Shown here piece by piece: positions 24,312-36,480 of a stretch of 64,000 bases of DNA. A program made the translations under genes and the position numbers. Source of the stretch: Siphonodentalium dalli (Eukaryota > Mollusca > Scaphopoda > Gadilida > Siphonodentaliidae). Below the pieces are notes generated by a model, which saw only the letters and a program-made list of their open reading frames with translations, was not told the DNA's origin and searched no databases. Numbering within the stretch: position 1 is the first letter of the stretch; each line of letters begins with the position of its first letter. The DNA lies in contig CP136066.1 in assembly GCA_032622095.1 (NCBI GenBank), positions 96,121,319 to 96,185,318 on the forward strand. The letters are read 5' to 3'.

Positions 24312-27300
24312 GTACGTATACCCCCAACGTTGCGGCATGTAGTACATGTATGATATTAGCCCTATGGTAGCCCAATGTTCATGTTTTCGAATTTTCGGTA
24401 ACTAGAGAGACGCCCTCTAATTAAGACTCCTATTGTTTCGTTAAAGTCACGCAAGACCTTCGCGGTTTGTGGATAAACCTGAGCAAAAATAACACTAGTC
24501 TGTAAAAGCTTCATAATAAAGAACATTGTGAAAGAAAATAGAATTTGTTATTATGTTATTATTATAATAAAGAAATTTCACATAATTATGGAAATCATTG
24601 GTTAGTAAACATTAAAATGCCATTCATGGTATCAAAAAATTCGCCGATGGCAATTGAAATCCAAATGTATTCCTTCAATAGTTTGTGTTTTATACGGAAC
24701 ATTTTCCAATACTCTGATCTTTGCTAATATATATACCGTCAAGATGTTATTTACTTTGAATCCACTGGTATGTGAATAAACAGTCACAGAAATGTTCAGA
24801 TATATCATATATTTGAATAGTTTCTTGTCTCGAGAACTTGTTACCAAACCGAAAACAGAAGGTGTTACTGTTGCTGTTGCAGGGGGGGGGGGGGTCCCCG
24901 AAGATTGCAGAGTAGATTGTTCGGTAGATGGAGCAGACTTGAAAGGGTTAGAGTCTAATCACGAAGAGGCTGACACCAGACTTATCCTTCATTCACTTGA
25001 TACCAGCATGGGGTGCAATCTGAAACAAGTTATTGTGGTAAATATGTAGGTCGATGTTCTAGTGGTATTGCTTGGTTACCTAGACAAAGTTCCAGCATAT
25101 TGTGATGTGTTCATGATGGCTGGAACGTTCAAAAACCCTAAACTTATACCCATCAGGGGTGTTGCCACCCAAATACCGAGCGACGCTCTGAACTATATTC
25201 TTGCTTTCATGCTTTAACGGGTGTGATTCAACTTCGTTCATATGGGGTGTCTAAACGATCTGCATGGAAGATTTACCTGGAATGCTGTGAACTCTTAACG
25301 GGTATAGGTAATATTTCAATATTCACTGAAACAATTGAAAGTGCTGAACATTTTGTATGCAAGTTGTATGGAGTTTCAGATGCAAAACTCAACAATGCAA
25401 GATTCAGGATGTTCCCTCGGACTGAATCTACTGAAAAACTTCTACCAACCAGTGACTCATTTTATTACCGGTACCACCTTTTGAGAACAAACTACCAGGT
25501 TTTAGTTTGGAAACAAGCAACCATTCATGTGCAAACATTACCGGATCCTTCAACAATGAGATGGAAAGAAGAAAATGGTCGATTGGAAACATCCATGTCA
25601 CTAGAAACCATTCCAAAATCATGTCTCGAAATAATCAAATATGAGTGCAAGAAGGGGTGTGTAACAGCCAGGTGCACATGCAGAAAATCAGAATTACCCT
25701 GCACACCACTCTGCAATTGTGGAACTGACTGCAATAATAAATAAGGATTTTTATGACCATTTTTGGCTATAGGATGGCAAATGGTGTCGCATTGGGTATT
25801 GATGAACCTGTTTCATAATATTTCGGATGATTTTCGAATTTTAAATGATTATTATATCGGCCATTTTGAATTGTCATTTTAGGTCAGAAATAATTATTGG
25901 TCGAGTTGCCAACATTGTTTTTATTTTGGAATCAGATTACAAATTACATTTAGACACAACTGTCTCAACCATTTGAAGGATATATTTCCGGAATACTTCA
26001 CGTTCTGCCATTTAAGAGGCAATAATTTAAAAAATTCGCGTTTTTTGTCATTTTTGGGCATAAATTGGGTTAAATGTCAAAGATGTTCACTTTAAATTAC
26101 CACATATGTTCTGTGTATAGTGTCTCTTGTCACAATTCGTTCGAAAGTACGGAAATGCATAATATTCAAACGTCTTAGAACAACATATAACAGTAAACGA
26201 AAATCTAGACTTTATTCTGATGGCGACCATTTTGAATTGTCATTTTAGGTCAGAAATAATTATTTGTCGAGTTGCCAACATTATTTTCTGGAATCAGAAT
26301 ACAAATTACATTTATACACAACTCTCTCAACCATTTGAAGAATATATTTCCGGAATACTCGGGGGGGGGGTGAAAAAAAATTCCGGCACGTATGCCGGGG
26401 TGGGTGGGTGGTGCAAAACCACCAACAAGCAATTTTTTCCGCAACTAAAAATATAAATTCCTGCTTGTTTTTTAGTGTTTTGGCAATGAGTTGGGCTTCA
26501 AACCCACTTTGAATGAGAGAAATAATGTAATTCTAACTGTAAACTGACTGCAGGCAGTTATCGTGTTGTATTTTGTTGCAAATTTTGAAATCCAAGATGG
26601 CCGCTGGCAGCCATGTTTTTTTGGCCGAATGACCTCAAAATGACTCATTCCTATTTACATGTCCATGTTAACATCCATGATAAATAGTATGCACAGAATT
26701 CATATACAGCTGTTTACAGTGAATTTCCCCCCCCCCCCCGCAAATCTCTGTTTTAGTGTTAAAAGGGGGGGTGGGTGTCAAAAAATGGTCGGAAAAAACT
26801 GCCGAAAACGGAAACAAATTTGGCGGTGGGGGTGGGCGGGTACAAAAAATGATCGAAAGGGAAAAAGTGCCATACGTGCCTGAAATTCCCCCCCCCCCCC
26901 CTCCCCCTGGAATACTTCACTTTCTGCCATTTAAGATGCAATAATTTATAAAATTCGCGTTTTTTGTCATTTTGGGCATAAATTAGGTTAAATATCAAAC
27001 ATGTTCACTTTAAATTACCACATGTGTTCTGTATATAGTGTCTCTTGTCACAATTCGTTCGAAATTAATATTCAAATGTCTTAGAACAACATATAATAGT
27101 AAACGAAAATCTAGACTTTGTTCTGATTGCGGCCATTTTGAATTGTCATTTTGGGTCAGAAATAATAATTAATTTTGTCGACTTGCCAACATTGGTTTTT
27201 GAAATCAGCATAAAAAATACCTTTAGAAACAATTCTCAAAAGCTTCTGAAAGAAAAATGCCCGCACCTTTCACTTTTATTCACTTTTATATTTAAATAGC

Positions 27301-30300
27301 GAGATCGAAGGTCAATGACATTTTGAAACTTTTCGCACGATAGCGAAACACAACAAATGTTATAATGCAGAATACAGGCGACAAATTCATAATGCATTAT
27401 ACTCAGCACAATCTAGTAAACCTCATCTTCGAGTTTTTATCGGTCGATGATATTTATTACTGATTAATATTTCGCATTGTTTTGTTTTTTATAAATATTA
27501 CTAAATACTACGATTCTCACAAACGTTTACAACACCAGACATGCACTCCATATTTGGAAACGATTTATTTCTTCATCTTGGGAAAGCCGCTTCGTCCTAG
27601 AACATGAAAACTGAATGACAGATCTAGAGACGTAAATATGTTAGGATTTCCGTCGACTTTTCAAAGAGACTGGAGGAAATCAAGCCTTGAAATAGTGTGT
27701 TTGTCATTTGCAGAATGAGGTCCCCAGAGGGTGAATTTAGTAATGCTACCCCGCATAGCGGGCTAGCATCACCAAATTCACCCTCTGGGGCCTCATTCTG
27801 CTTACACCTCAGCAGAATGAGGTTCCCAGAGGGTGATTTGGTGATGCTAGCCCGCTATGCGGGGTATATAGCATCACCAAATTCACCCTCTGGGGACCTC
27901 ATTCTGCAAATGACAGACACACTATTTCAAGGCTTGGAGGAAATACTGGTTTAATTCTATATCCAGCCAAATGTTTAGCGTCATAGGACTAATCCGACAC
28001 AAGTCCCCATTCGATGGATTCATAACTCAACTTAATTCGATTGATCTTATAAATGTATAGTCCCTTTATTTGCTTTATTCACATCTATTCGGCGTCAACG
28101 TGTCAATGTCATTGTCTGATCACCAGGTCCGTGTATGTAGCAATGCGCGAATATGGTTTCTATTTATGGAAGAGGTTATTTCCGAGCGAATCGGAATGGT
28201 CGAGTCGTTGAGAATGAGTATATATACTTGCAGTATGATGCAATATACATGTATAAAATAACAACTTCCGGCATCATATGACATATTTTCGGAATTGAAA
28301 CTTGATTGAACTCCGTAGGTGAGCCTGTAAATTTACAGCCTAGGCTTTCCTAGTGTATAATAAGGTATACATCTTTATTTTGTAAAATTAAAATTGCTTG
28401 ATTTTGTCCGATATTTCGCGCACAGGAAACAACTTAGAATGGAAGTTGCTTGCAATTGATTCGAACAATTATAATACACATCAACGTATATTATATCGAA
28501 GAACCAATATCTTATATATATAGAGGATATCTATACTTTTTGGTTGGATATGGGAATTATCTCATGGGTGATGACAAAAAAAATGAATTTCCACGAGTGG
28601 AAATTCATTTTGTTTGTCATCACGAATGAGATAATTACATTGTCCAACAAAAAAATGTAGATGTTCTGTTTATTATATGCTCCGCTCAGTTGGACCATGA
28701 CTCAACTCGAAAGAAGAGTAAAGAGAGCAAATTTGTATACCCAAGCACAATTAACCATGGTAATGAGCTTGTGAATATTAAAATAGTTCCATTTTCAGAC
28801 AGATTGGTTGAGGGATAAAGGGGTTAAGATCATAGTATATTTAACATAATAATTTAATTGATCATTTTTCACAATTTTTTTCAAACTGAACACTCATATG
28901 GGCAGCCATTCGGTCGGAAATTACATGAAATAAAAGTTAATGGTGGTTTGTGAAAACAATTACAATCTATTTCAAACCAATAGTCTCCATTTACAAAACA
29001 ATAGTCGTTCTTGGATTCAATAGGAGACAATTCCGTTTTAATAGATATAGATTCATAATCTATTAACCGAGTATCTTCAATGTGCCTGGTGGCGCCCCTA
29101 GCGTTAATTCGAGAATTGGTTCTTGGTTTGTAAACGGTAGTTATTAATATGTCAACTGCGATCATTGAGTATTACCGGAAATAGATAATTGATTTCGCTG
29201 TTAGATATTGATTCGAATACGAAACCTATTGAATTGAAATAGAACGTCATTAATTGTGCATTGGTGATTATTTATATCTATTAAATATAAGAATGACAAT
29301 AAGGTCTATTTGATTGATAACGATAATAATTAATCGTGGGAAATCTGCTATTGGTTTGAGATATGTCCAATGATTAAGAAAATATGGCTATTGAAACGGA
29401 ATGTACGTTTATTGAATATGCGATGCATGCTGTACTAATTGTTTGTTATTAGATATTAGTTGAACAATGAATACTATTAAATTAAAATAGAACATTAATT
29501 TTGCATCGGTCAACATTGATTATGAATCTATATCTATTAAAACGGAATTGTCTCTTATTGAATCCAAGAACGACTATTGGTTTGAAAATGGAGACTATTG
29601 GTTTGAAATAGATTGTAATTGTGTTCACAAACCACCATTAACTTTTATTTCATGTAATTTCCGACCGAATGGCCGCCCATACACTCAGGGACTTTTAGCT
29701 TAGTCTTCCATCAAGAAACCTAATCACTTTTAATTTTAGCGGGGATGGATACGAGTGAGATATCGATATCTCACTAGACGGATAACGGTTTGTATCTGAT
29801 GCAAAAATACTACTATTTGATAGCTGAGCATATAATAAATCATTCAATTACAATCTTTTGTTTATGCTGACTCAAGTGTGCTAAAATTGTCAAAGGGTAT
29901 ATATGTTTGTCAATGAATTATATTCGCTTGTAACGTTGTTGGCTAACGTTTATGACAACCGAGTCAATTTCTATATAATATGTTTTATACCAATTTTCTA
30001 GGATCAGTGGAAGGAACCATAACGACGTTGGACGTTGACCCGTGTCCATCCGAACCGTGTCAATTCAAGCATGGAACGAATGTTTCAATGACCATTACGT
30101 TTCAGACATGTGAGTATAATGCTCTCAGAGCATTGAGCCTATATTGACATTAATGAAGTTTAAATTGAAAAACTTCTAAGTTCACCCGTCAAGCACAACA
30201 TACTGTAATGCTCTGTGCATGAGTCGGGGAAATAGTCATGCACACAACTATGTTTACTTCCTAAACAAAGTCCGTGCAACATGATGCAGCGAATTCATTA

Positions 30301-33300
30301 GTTGTCATATGATCAAACGCTAGCGTAATTAACGAACCAAAGCTAAACCACTCACATGGGGGTATCTGCATGTAGCATTTAAAACAATTCTTATCAAAAA
30401 CACTTTATAGATTTCCCTCAAATAAGACTCACACGCACAAGGCTTATATTTCGTGGGATAATTATAAATAGTTATATAATTATGTTGTCGAGAGTGGAAC
30501 TGAATCTAACCATTATATTACTTGACGTGCTGGAGGAGCTCTCCGCTTGAGATACTAAGGCTAGATGGAGAAGCGTGTCCATTTCATAATGTTCATTTCA
30601 TTCATAACATGTATCATGTCGATTTCAATGACAGTCGCCAAACAACGTCATCATGTAACTTTCCATTTGACCGAATTCGCGTGGAACTGAATGTATCTTC
30701 TGTTCATAAAGATGTGTTTCCATTCTATTCAAGAAAATAGGATATATATGGATTATCAGATGCATGTATGTATTATGCAGACTTGTGATAACAATTAAAT
30801 CCATATTAAATATTATGTTATTTCCTTTCGCAAAGTACAGTCTATCAATAGAAAAATATTTGTTTACTTAGCCATAAAATTGTCTAACCTACAGAGCGGT
30901 TCGCAAAAATTCTATCCGCGACCAAGTGTGGATACCCACCACAATTTCGGGTGTCAAAGCCGCGGATCGATCCTGCGATGAGATGTCGCCAAACCGGATT
31001 TGGGATGTCAAAGATGCGGATGATATACTTCGCATTTTGACCGTTTCTGCTTGAAAATATCCCGTTTATCATTCGGACAGGCCGGCACGTGGACCATCTT
31101 TAGGGTGAGGGTTCACGTGCAAGGGCGAAACGTGTATTTTTGTTTTGTGTTTTATGTGCTAATGTCTTATTAATTCTCAAAACATTATTAAATGGTTTGA
31201 TCTGGGAGAACTGACTGACAGCGGGTGGGTAAATACTCCTGCTTCGTGTGGACGTACACATACGTTGTTCGTTGTCCGTTCTTCGATGATAACAAAATAT
31301 ATTCCCATATCATGATACGTGAAAATGACTTTCCCATTCAGTCTGGTTTGGCGATAGCTTCGGGTTTGGCGATACCACGTACACGGGGGTGATGTTGGTC
31401 AAGTGATTTTAGTTTATTTAAAAAATTAAAACTTCCTAGATACGTTATTCAACTGCGGATGACAGGTATCCAAAACTGTCCGCCTCTGACGGAGAGCCAG
31501 GGTCCGATATATTGATCCAGTAGAATGCCGGAGTAGACCCGTTAGAAATTCATTATAGACCTACTTGCCCTTATAAATAAAAACACAAATAAATGATTTT
31601 ATGACGTTTATATATATAGGAGAAAGTTGCACGTCGATGATTTGAGTTGGCCTCTTGACAGCCGATTATAGCCGATTGCTGTAAGTCCACCGTTCTACTG
31701 TGCGACAAAAGTGTTCGCATCTAAAAAAAAGAAGCTTTCTTTCGTTATTAAACTAACCATAAAATAAGGCAACTACTAATGGGTAACAATTCACACTCGT
31801 TGTTTATCTATAGACTATAGTTGACAAACCATATGATAAGATCCTGCATCACCGTATACAACCGGTATATAGACTGTCATTGTTCTATGGGCGAAGATAG
31901 AAGTTTTTATTGTAAACATCCGTAATAACATAAGTCGCTATTCAAGCCGAATCTTTGTTATCAAAAGAGTCGTGAAACCAACGAAACGAGGGTCGCCTGC
32001 TAGCCGACAGGCCCGCGTGACGACTGATTGTCCATTTCCAAATGCGCCTGCAACAGGCGGTCGGCGATAGTTGAACCCCGCCCCGCCCGCGTGGTTCGCT
32101 GCAGCAACCAAGGCGGCAGGCTGTGAACGGATGAAGATTGAAGAAAAATCCCGCCACTTGCATGTACTGGGCGTACAGTTCGTTATAGAAGAGTAAGCCG
32201 ATTGTACTTAAAACATAACCCACTATTATCCCTACATATTTCACTATAGCTGCATGGTTTATGAAACTCGGACTATATTCGGGAATGTGTAAAGTTACAC
32301 CTGATATATTTGCAGCGGTAACTGTTCCAAAAGCGAAAACGACGGTGTATGGGATAATAGGCGGCGTACCAATTCTATTTCCAACAGTCCCGTCCGACGC
32401 ATGCGCAAGTGGTCAGGTCGTGTGTCCTATTGAGAGCGGGAAATCGACTATCTATAAAGCTGGAGTGTACGTTGACCCATCCTATCCCGACGTAAGTATT
32501 ATAAAATATTGTGGTCGATTGACGGTAACATGGTGTGACACTGACGGCTTGGCGTTTATGCTCAACCAAGTCGCGTCAATCGACCACAATAACGTATATG
32601 TTCTGCCGACATTCCTGGTCATTCTTAGAATTTTTTTATTGAACTTAACATGATATCTGTTTGGACTAATTGGAGTATCATCGGTATATTCCACTGTTAC
32701 TGTAATGTTTACATAACAATGGTTTGACATGCGATATTTCATTATTGGAGAGTTATTAATAATGAAAATAAGAACAAAGTCATCTATTTTTATATTCTTG
32801 TTGATGGCAGTTGTTTTACAGATGTATGAACCAACTTCGAAGGCCTTTAGTCCATTTAAGAACCACCAATCAATTTCAAATATTAAAAATAAGCCCACTT
32901 TCACCAGTGCAGAATATTTTCGTGATGTTATTTCTGAAGATCGTGATAGGATATCAGTTTTGTTTGTTTTGTTTTTTTCTTAATTCAAGAAATTTCATAA
33001 TTATTTCTATCTGGTATGGACAACCACCAAACGGTTGTGTGTGTGAAAGCTTTCTTGTTTGTTCTGTTAATCAATGAACCATATGAGTCGAGGTCAGTTC
33101 TTTGTCATAAGTCCACTATAGGGCCCTGCGACTCTGCACTTTTCAAAATCCGATATCGATTCAGGTGGTTGATATCGATATCGAATCGAATCTGGAATCG
33201 AATCAGCAAAATCGGTGTATAGCGCAAATATCTCTGTGAATACAATTATGCAGTCTGATTATAAGTTTAAATAGTTTAACTGAATTGGTTCAGAGTATGA

Positions 33301-34694
33301 TTGTGAACAAAATAGTATGTAGTTTGCGGTTAATCATATTATTCACCATCTTAAGTCTTACTGTTCGAACAGTACATGTATACGACAATTCTAGGAATCC
33401 ATTCGCGACGCTACAATCTTGGGATCGGGCCGTATTGTGACGTATTCAATTAGACTTGAATGTAACGCATGGCCATGCTGCTACACAACCGAATATTTAG
33501 ATATACCCAGGATCGTGCAGTCCGCGTATAGTTATCCCGATAACGCAATTAACCAGTTACCAGTTGGTCATATACCACTGTTAGGTCAACACTTGTTATC
33601 AACAATTAACAGAATGTTAGTTGGGTTTATCTTGTGAATCACGGGAGTTGCGTATATATAGAGACAACACCGGAAATATAGACATGCCGATATTGAAAAC
33701 TAATTTAAAAGCGTTATCAACTTCCGGTAGACAAGGGAGGTAATAAGAACAGCCATCGATAAAACACATTAAAGATGGCCATAATCGGAACTAGGATCTT
33801 TAGTATGCTGCTCCCTTGATTTGCGGGATAAATAAATATATAGGTATATTACAATAACACCTAAAATGTTAGCCTAACTCGCTATTTTGTCTTGTTGCAT
33901 TGATTTGTACCATATACATCAAAACAGTTTAAGATTCCAAAGAATCTTGATTAATCAGAGGTATGTCTAGGTATTCTTGAAATGTACTTGCAGACTATAT
34001 TCACGATTTTCGAATTACAAACTATACCGAATATTATAATTAGAAGAAAAAAGTTGTTTGTGACTGATTATTCCAGCGGTTTGCCAGAGGGACATATTTA
34101 TGTTGTAACATGCGCGCTCCATCACCCGTCTTATACGCCCTTGTAATTGCATACCGGTACCCTATTTTGCCGAAGTATATAGTGCTGAATTGTTCTTCAT
34201 CCCATGGTGTCTGGGCACTCAATTTCGCAGGTTCAACAAACTGGTATTATGTTATACTCAGGTTCGCTGAAACTCGTAACTTGTACAGAGCGCATGTATA
34301 TATTCGATTCGAGATTCGATTCGATTCGCGAATATTACTCCCGATTCGATTCAATTGTAAAACCACGATTCGCAGAGCCCTAACATTTGGGTGATACATA
34401 ATCCATCTGGAGGGATGTTCAGGAAATATAAGCAGACGACCGACAGAAGAACAGATAATACAACAGATGAAAGATTGTTATTCATTGGTGAGAAATATTT
34501 TGTTGAACTTATTATCTTAACATTTACTCAGGGAACGTTAAGTACTACTCGTCAGTGAGTATCTATTAAAGAAATGTTTAACCAGACTTGTTTTTCTGTT
34601 CCAGGTTCGACTGGTTGTTGAGTGGCAGGTGTTAAACACCGCCGATGGGAAGATGGTTTTCTGTTTCGAAGTCCCGGCTGAAATAGTTAACTGA
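24239..34694 (+). CDS. NPC2: NPC2: Niemann-Pick C2 sterol carrier, four exons (introns included in span)
   Basis: NPC2 is a soluble, secreted or lysosomal ML-domain protein that binds cholesterol and hands it to NPC1. Coding exons are 24239-24311, 30002-30109, 32316-32491 and 34605-34694; introns are GT-AG in phases 1, 1 and 0. They join to 447 nt, 148 codons plus stop, the usual family length. Residues 1-17 form a hydrophobic signal peptide. Six cysteines fall at 24, 39, 44, 90, 97 and 139, the spacing of the three conserved disulfides (24-139, 39-44, 90-97 by family rule). N51 lies in an N-V-S glycosylation sequon. 'VYGIIGGVPILFP' and 'VVEWQV' match ML-domain strands. All exons are intact. 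Introns are 5.7, 2.2 and 2.1 kb and loaded with transposons. Identification is by my own translation, not a search. Confidence 0.93.
24790..25744 (+). pseudogene. Transposon-associated 'HALTGCD'-type protein with C-terminal CXC motif, broken
   Basis: Inside NPC2 intron 1, same strand. Pieces in order: 'SNHEEADTRLILHS' (24950-25000), then, after a stop near 25047, 'GYLDKVPAYCDVFMMAGTF' and a 'HALTGCDS'-like segment near 25200, then an open frame 25223-25741 with 'SKRSAWKIYLECCELLTG', 'MRWKEENGRLE' and a Cys-rich tail 'CKKGCVTARCTCRK…PCTPLCNC'. This order and tail match a multicopy invertebrate/fish gene family linked to mobile DNA, with a tesmin-like CXC end. A 12-G run near 24881 and two frame breaks make it a pseudogene. 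Function unknown. Confidence 0.6.
25857..27240 (+). repeat. ~364-bp tandem repeat, second unit interrupted by a transposon
   Basis: Units begin 'ggccattttgaattgtcattttaggtcagaaataatta' at about 25858, 26222 and 27128 (last one partial). Unit 1 runs uninterrupted through 'ttccggaatacttcacgttctgccatttaag'. Unit 2 is split at the same point by the element at 26360-26909. Confidence 0.85.
26360..26909 (+). mobile_element. CAGGGGG-ended DNA transposon, copy 3, with paralogous empty site
   Basis: Starts 'cggggggggggtgaaaa' (A of CAG lost) and ends '…ctccccctg'. Flanked by GAATACT at 26353-26359 and 26910-26916. The tandem unit at 25857 shows the unfilled site 'ccggaatacttcac', so insertion and 7-bp duplication are directly visible. 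Internal layout as in the 15026 copy. Non-coding. Confidence 0.85.
27680..27940. repeat. Nested palindromes around 'agagggtgaattt'
   Basis: Outer arms 'aagccttgaaatagtgtgtttgtcatttgcagaatgagg' and 'cctcattctgcaaatgacagacacactatttcaaggctt' enclose two tandem inner palindromes, each 'cagaatgaggt(t)cccagagggtga…gcgggcta…tcaccctctgggg..cctcattctg'. A degenerate relative is at 6070-6260. Confidence 0.8.
28525..29800 (+). mobile_element. Repeat family B copy 2, with nested element
   Basis: Matches 3190-3450 and 4535-4700 (see copy 1), but here the centre is split by the inverted-repeat element 28885-29690. The local inverted repeat 'gatgacaaaaaaaatgaatttccac/gtggaaattcattttgtttgtcatc' is intact in this copy. 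Confidence 0.6.
28885..29690. mobile_element. DNA transposon with ~165-bp terminal inverted repeats
   Basis: The left arm (about 28888-29055) 'ctgaacactcatatgggcagccattcggtcggaaattacatgaaataaaagttaatggtggtttgtg…' is mirrored by about 29525-29690 '…cacaaaccaccattaacttttatttcatgtaatttccgaccgaatggccgcccatacactcag'. It sits inside repeat B copy 2. No transposase reading frame, so non-autonomous. Confidence 0.75.
30002..30109 (+). CDS. NPC2: NPC2 exon 2
   Basis: Acceptor 'caattttctag/gatcag', donor 'acat/gtgagt'. Encodes 'SVEGTITTLDVDPCPSEPCQ' onward with the CPxxPC pair diagnostic of NPC2. Confidence 0.93.
30110..32315. other. NPC2 intron 2
   Basis: No gene within. The minus frame at 31942-32244 and the plus frame at 30522-30740 have no family resemblance and are treated as chance. 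Confidence 0.6.
32316..32491 (+). CDS. NPC2: NPC2 exon 3
   Basis: Acceptor 'gatatatttgcag/cggtaac', donor 'cccgac/gtaagt'. Encodes the central ML strands and the Cys90-Cys97 loop. Confidence 0.93.
32508..32590. repeat. Short hairpin in NPC2 intron 3
   Basis: 'attgtggtcgattgacg' (32508-32524) is mirrored by 'cgtcaatcgaccacaat' (32574-32590), 16 nt after the exon 3 donor. Confidence 0.6.
33117..34383. mobile_element. Possible hAT-like remnant with 'TAGGGCTCTGCGA' ends
   Basis: The left end 'tagggccctgcgactctgcacttttc' resembles the reverse complement of the right end 'gtaaaaccacgattcgcagagcccta', and both flanks carry AT/'gattcgattcg' repeats. The inner sequence is degenerate and no target duplication is evident. 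It lies in NPC2 intron 3. Confidence 0.4.
34605..34694 (+). CDS. NPC2: NPC2 exon 4 (C-terminus)
   Basis: Acceptor with pyrimidine tract 'tttttctgttccag/gttcga'; encodes 30 codons including 'VVEWQV' and the last cysteine ('VFCFEVP'), then TGA. Only about 90 nt long. Confidence 0.93.
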   Translation, partial: VRLVVEWQVLNTADGKMVFCFEVPAEIVN

Positions 34695-34708
34695 TTGATT
34701 CTACAGAA

Positions 34709-34714
34709 AATAAA
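34709..34714 (+). terminator. NPC2 poly(A) signal
   Basis: AATAAA 15 nt after the NPC2 stop codon ('cagaaaataaaacc'); a very short 3' UTR if used. Confidence 0.5.
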
Positions 34715-35267
34715 ACCAAATACGATCGGTCAGGACTCTCTAGAATCTCCGGATACATTTATGTAAATAGAGAGTTTTAGATTGAAAAATAATCTAGTTT
34801 CATAACATAAATAGTCATACCTGAAACACTAATTAGCTGTGGCGGAGGCAGGAAAATATTATCCAGTGATACGACAGCTATGTTCTATTTCCAAACGAAG
34901 TCCATTCGACATAACACAAGGATTTCGTTTAGTTGATAATGAGGCACAAAACATGACATACTAAAGTCGGCAGTAAATGGCCCCTACCCGTGCGTAACCA
35001 TTTTCACTCGTTATGTGGAGTATATGAATATAATATATTTTTTCTATGACTGGACATAATCTCTCGCAACACCTTGAGGGAAATACAGTAGAGTCTAATA
35101 TTGATTGACGGGCTAAGATATAAGTTTTTAAATCTAAACCTCCCTATTAGTTTTATATAACTTCAATAAGCTAAGATTAAAAAATGTGTTGACGAACAAT
35201 AAATCTCGAGGGTAGACCATACATATACTTCTTAGAAGGCAAGCAACTATATATTGGTGTGTTCTTT
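34715..35267. other. No feature seen
   Basis: Downstream flank of NPC2; nothing recognised. Confidence 0.5.
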
Positions 35268-35768
35268 GTGAACACTCTTAGAACAAAATGTGTATAAATT
35301 CTATATCTTACACTAACTTGTGTAGAAATGACACATATATGTGTTGGAAGAATTTTCTCAACATTGCATATGAGTGAATATGTGAGTATATTATAGTTGG
35401 TAGATAAGATATGTTCTGTTTGAGACACAAACCTCGCAAAAGATACCACATTAAACATCTGGCAGCAGCTTTAAAACTTTGTGCTACACAATTTTGTGCT
35501 GCTCAGTTTTGACACAAAAACAGTGTATAACAAATTTTAAAACTGCTGCCAATTAGTTGTTCTGTGATAGCCTTTACGAGTCTTGTGTTTCGAATAGAAC
35601 ACATCTCATATAATAACTATATACACTCACATTTCACTCATATTTAACGCTGATGAAATTCCACCGACACATAGATATGTCATGTGTCATTTCTACACAA
35701 TTTTGTTTGAGATAAAATGTAACATATATTGTGTAGAATTTATACACATTTGTTCTAAGAGTGAACGC
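35268..35768. mobile_element. Short element with 'CACTCTTAGAACAAAATGTGTA' inverted ends
   Basis: The left end 'cactcttagaacaaaatgtgtataaattcta' mirrors the right end 'tagaatttatacacatttgttctaagagtg'. The centre holds a second partial inverted repeat around 'ggcagcagctttaaaacttt'/'aaattttaaaactgctgcc'. Non-coding. Confidence 0.65.
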
Positions 35769-35944
35769 TCAGAGCTGTGGATAGATCGTCGACCAACATG
35801 ATTCTAACTGTCTAATTTCACATGCACCCGTTGTGCTAGAATTTTCAAACATGAACATCAAGATGTTCAGCTGTTAGAAACAGAGTTGTTAGACACAATG
35901 ACCAAAAAATAACGCTCAAAATTTAAATTTAAATGTCATATATT

Positions 35945-36480
35945 ATAAAAGACGCGTTTTTATAATATAATATGATTTACTACATGATCCTACCCTTATT
36001 CCATTCAATAAACCCATTCTATAAAGTCTTATATTAAACATTCGTTTAATAACAGGAAATAGTGGCAGGTGACCTTTGCCTTCCGGTTTGTCGTCTGTTC
36101 CCAAAATACTATGCATAGTTTCCAATATTTTTCCCTCAAACTATAATGAATGAAGAGTTTGAAAAGTTATGTCATTAGATATACGCCATTCAATACGCCA
36201 AAGAGTCATTATTTATCTGGGACTATTTCTTTACGCGGACAAACAACAACGCATAGTTACGTGAAACGTCATCGCATGCCTTATAGAAGCCGATGTTAGT
36301 TTCGCGTCACATTTGTTGATTTAAGTACATGTATGTATTGTCGAGGTTTTGGATCATGTAATAGATAGAATCTATAATTCGACCCCAGTTTATAGCGTAA
36401 TTTACAAAACTCGTCCAGTAAATTAGGTATGGACCTCGCCAAAGTCTCGGTCCAGACCTAATTTACTGGACTCGTAAAAC
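35945..36480 (+). repeat. Repeat family F, copy 2
   Basis: Contains 'taaacattcgtttaataacaggaaatagtggcaggtgacc', 'gggactatttctttacgcg' and 'acgcatagttacgtgaaacgtcatcgcat', and ends in a short hairpin around 'ggtctggacc'. Confidence 0.75.

Noticed and set aside
31942-32244. 100-residue minus-strand frame in NPC2 intron 2
   Set aside because: No motif or family resemblance; an intronic chance frame is the simpler reading.
32482-32904. 140-residue minus-strand frame
   Set aside because: Overlaps the intron-3 hairpin and the end of NPC2 exon 3 on the other strand; no recognisable domain.
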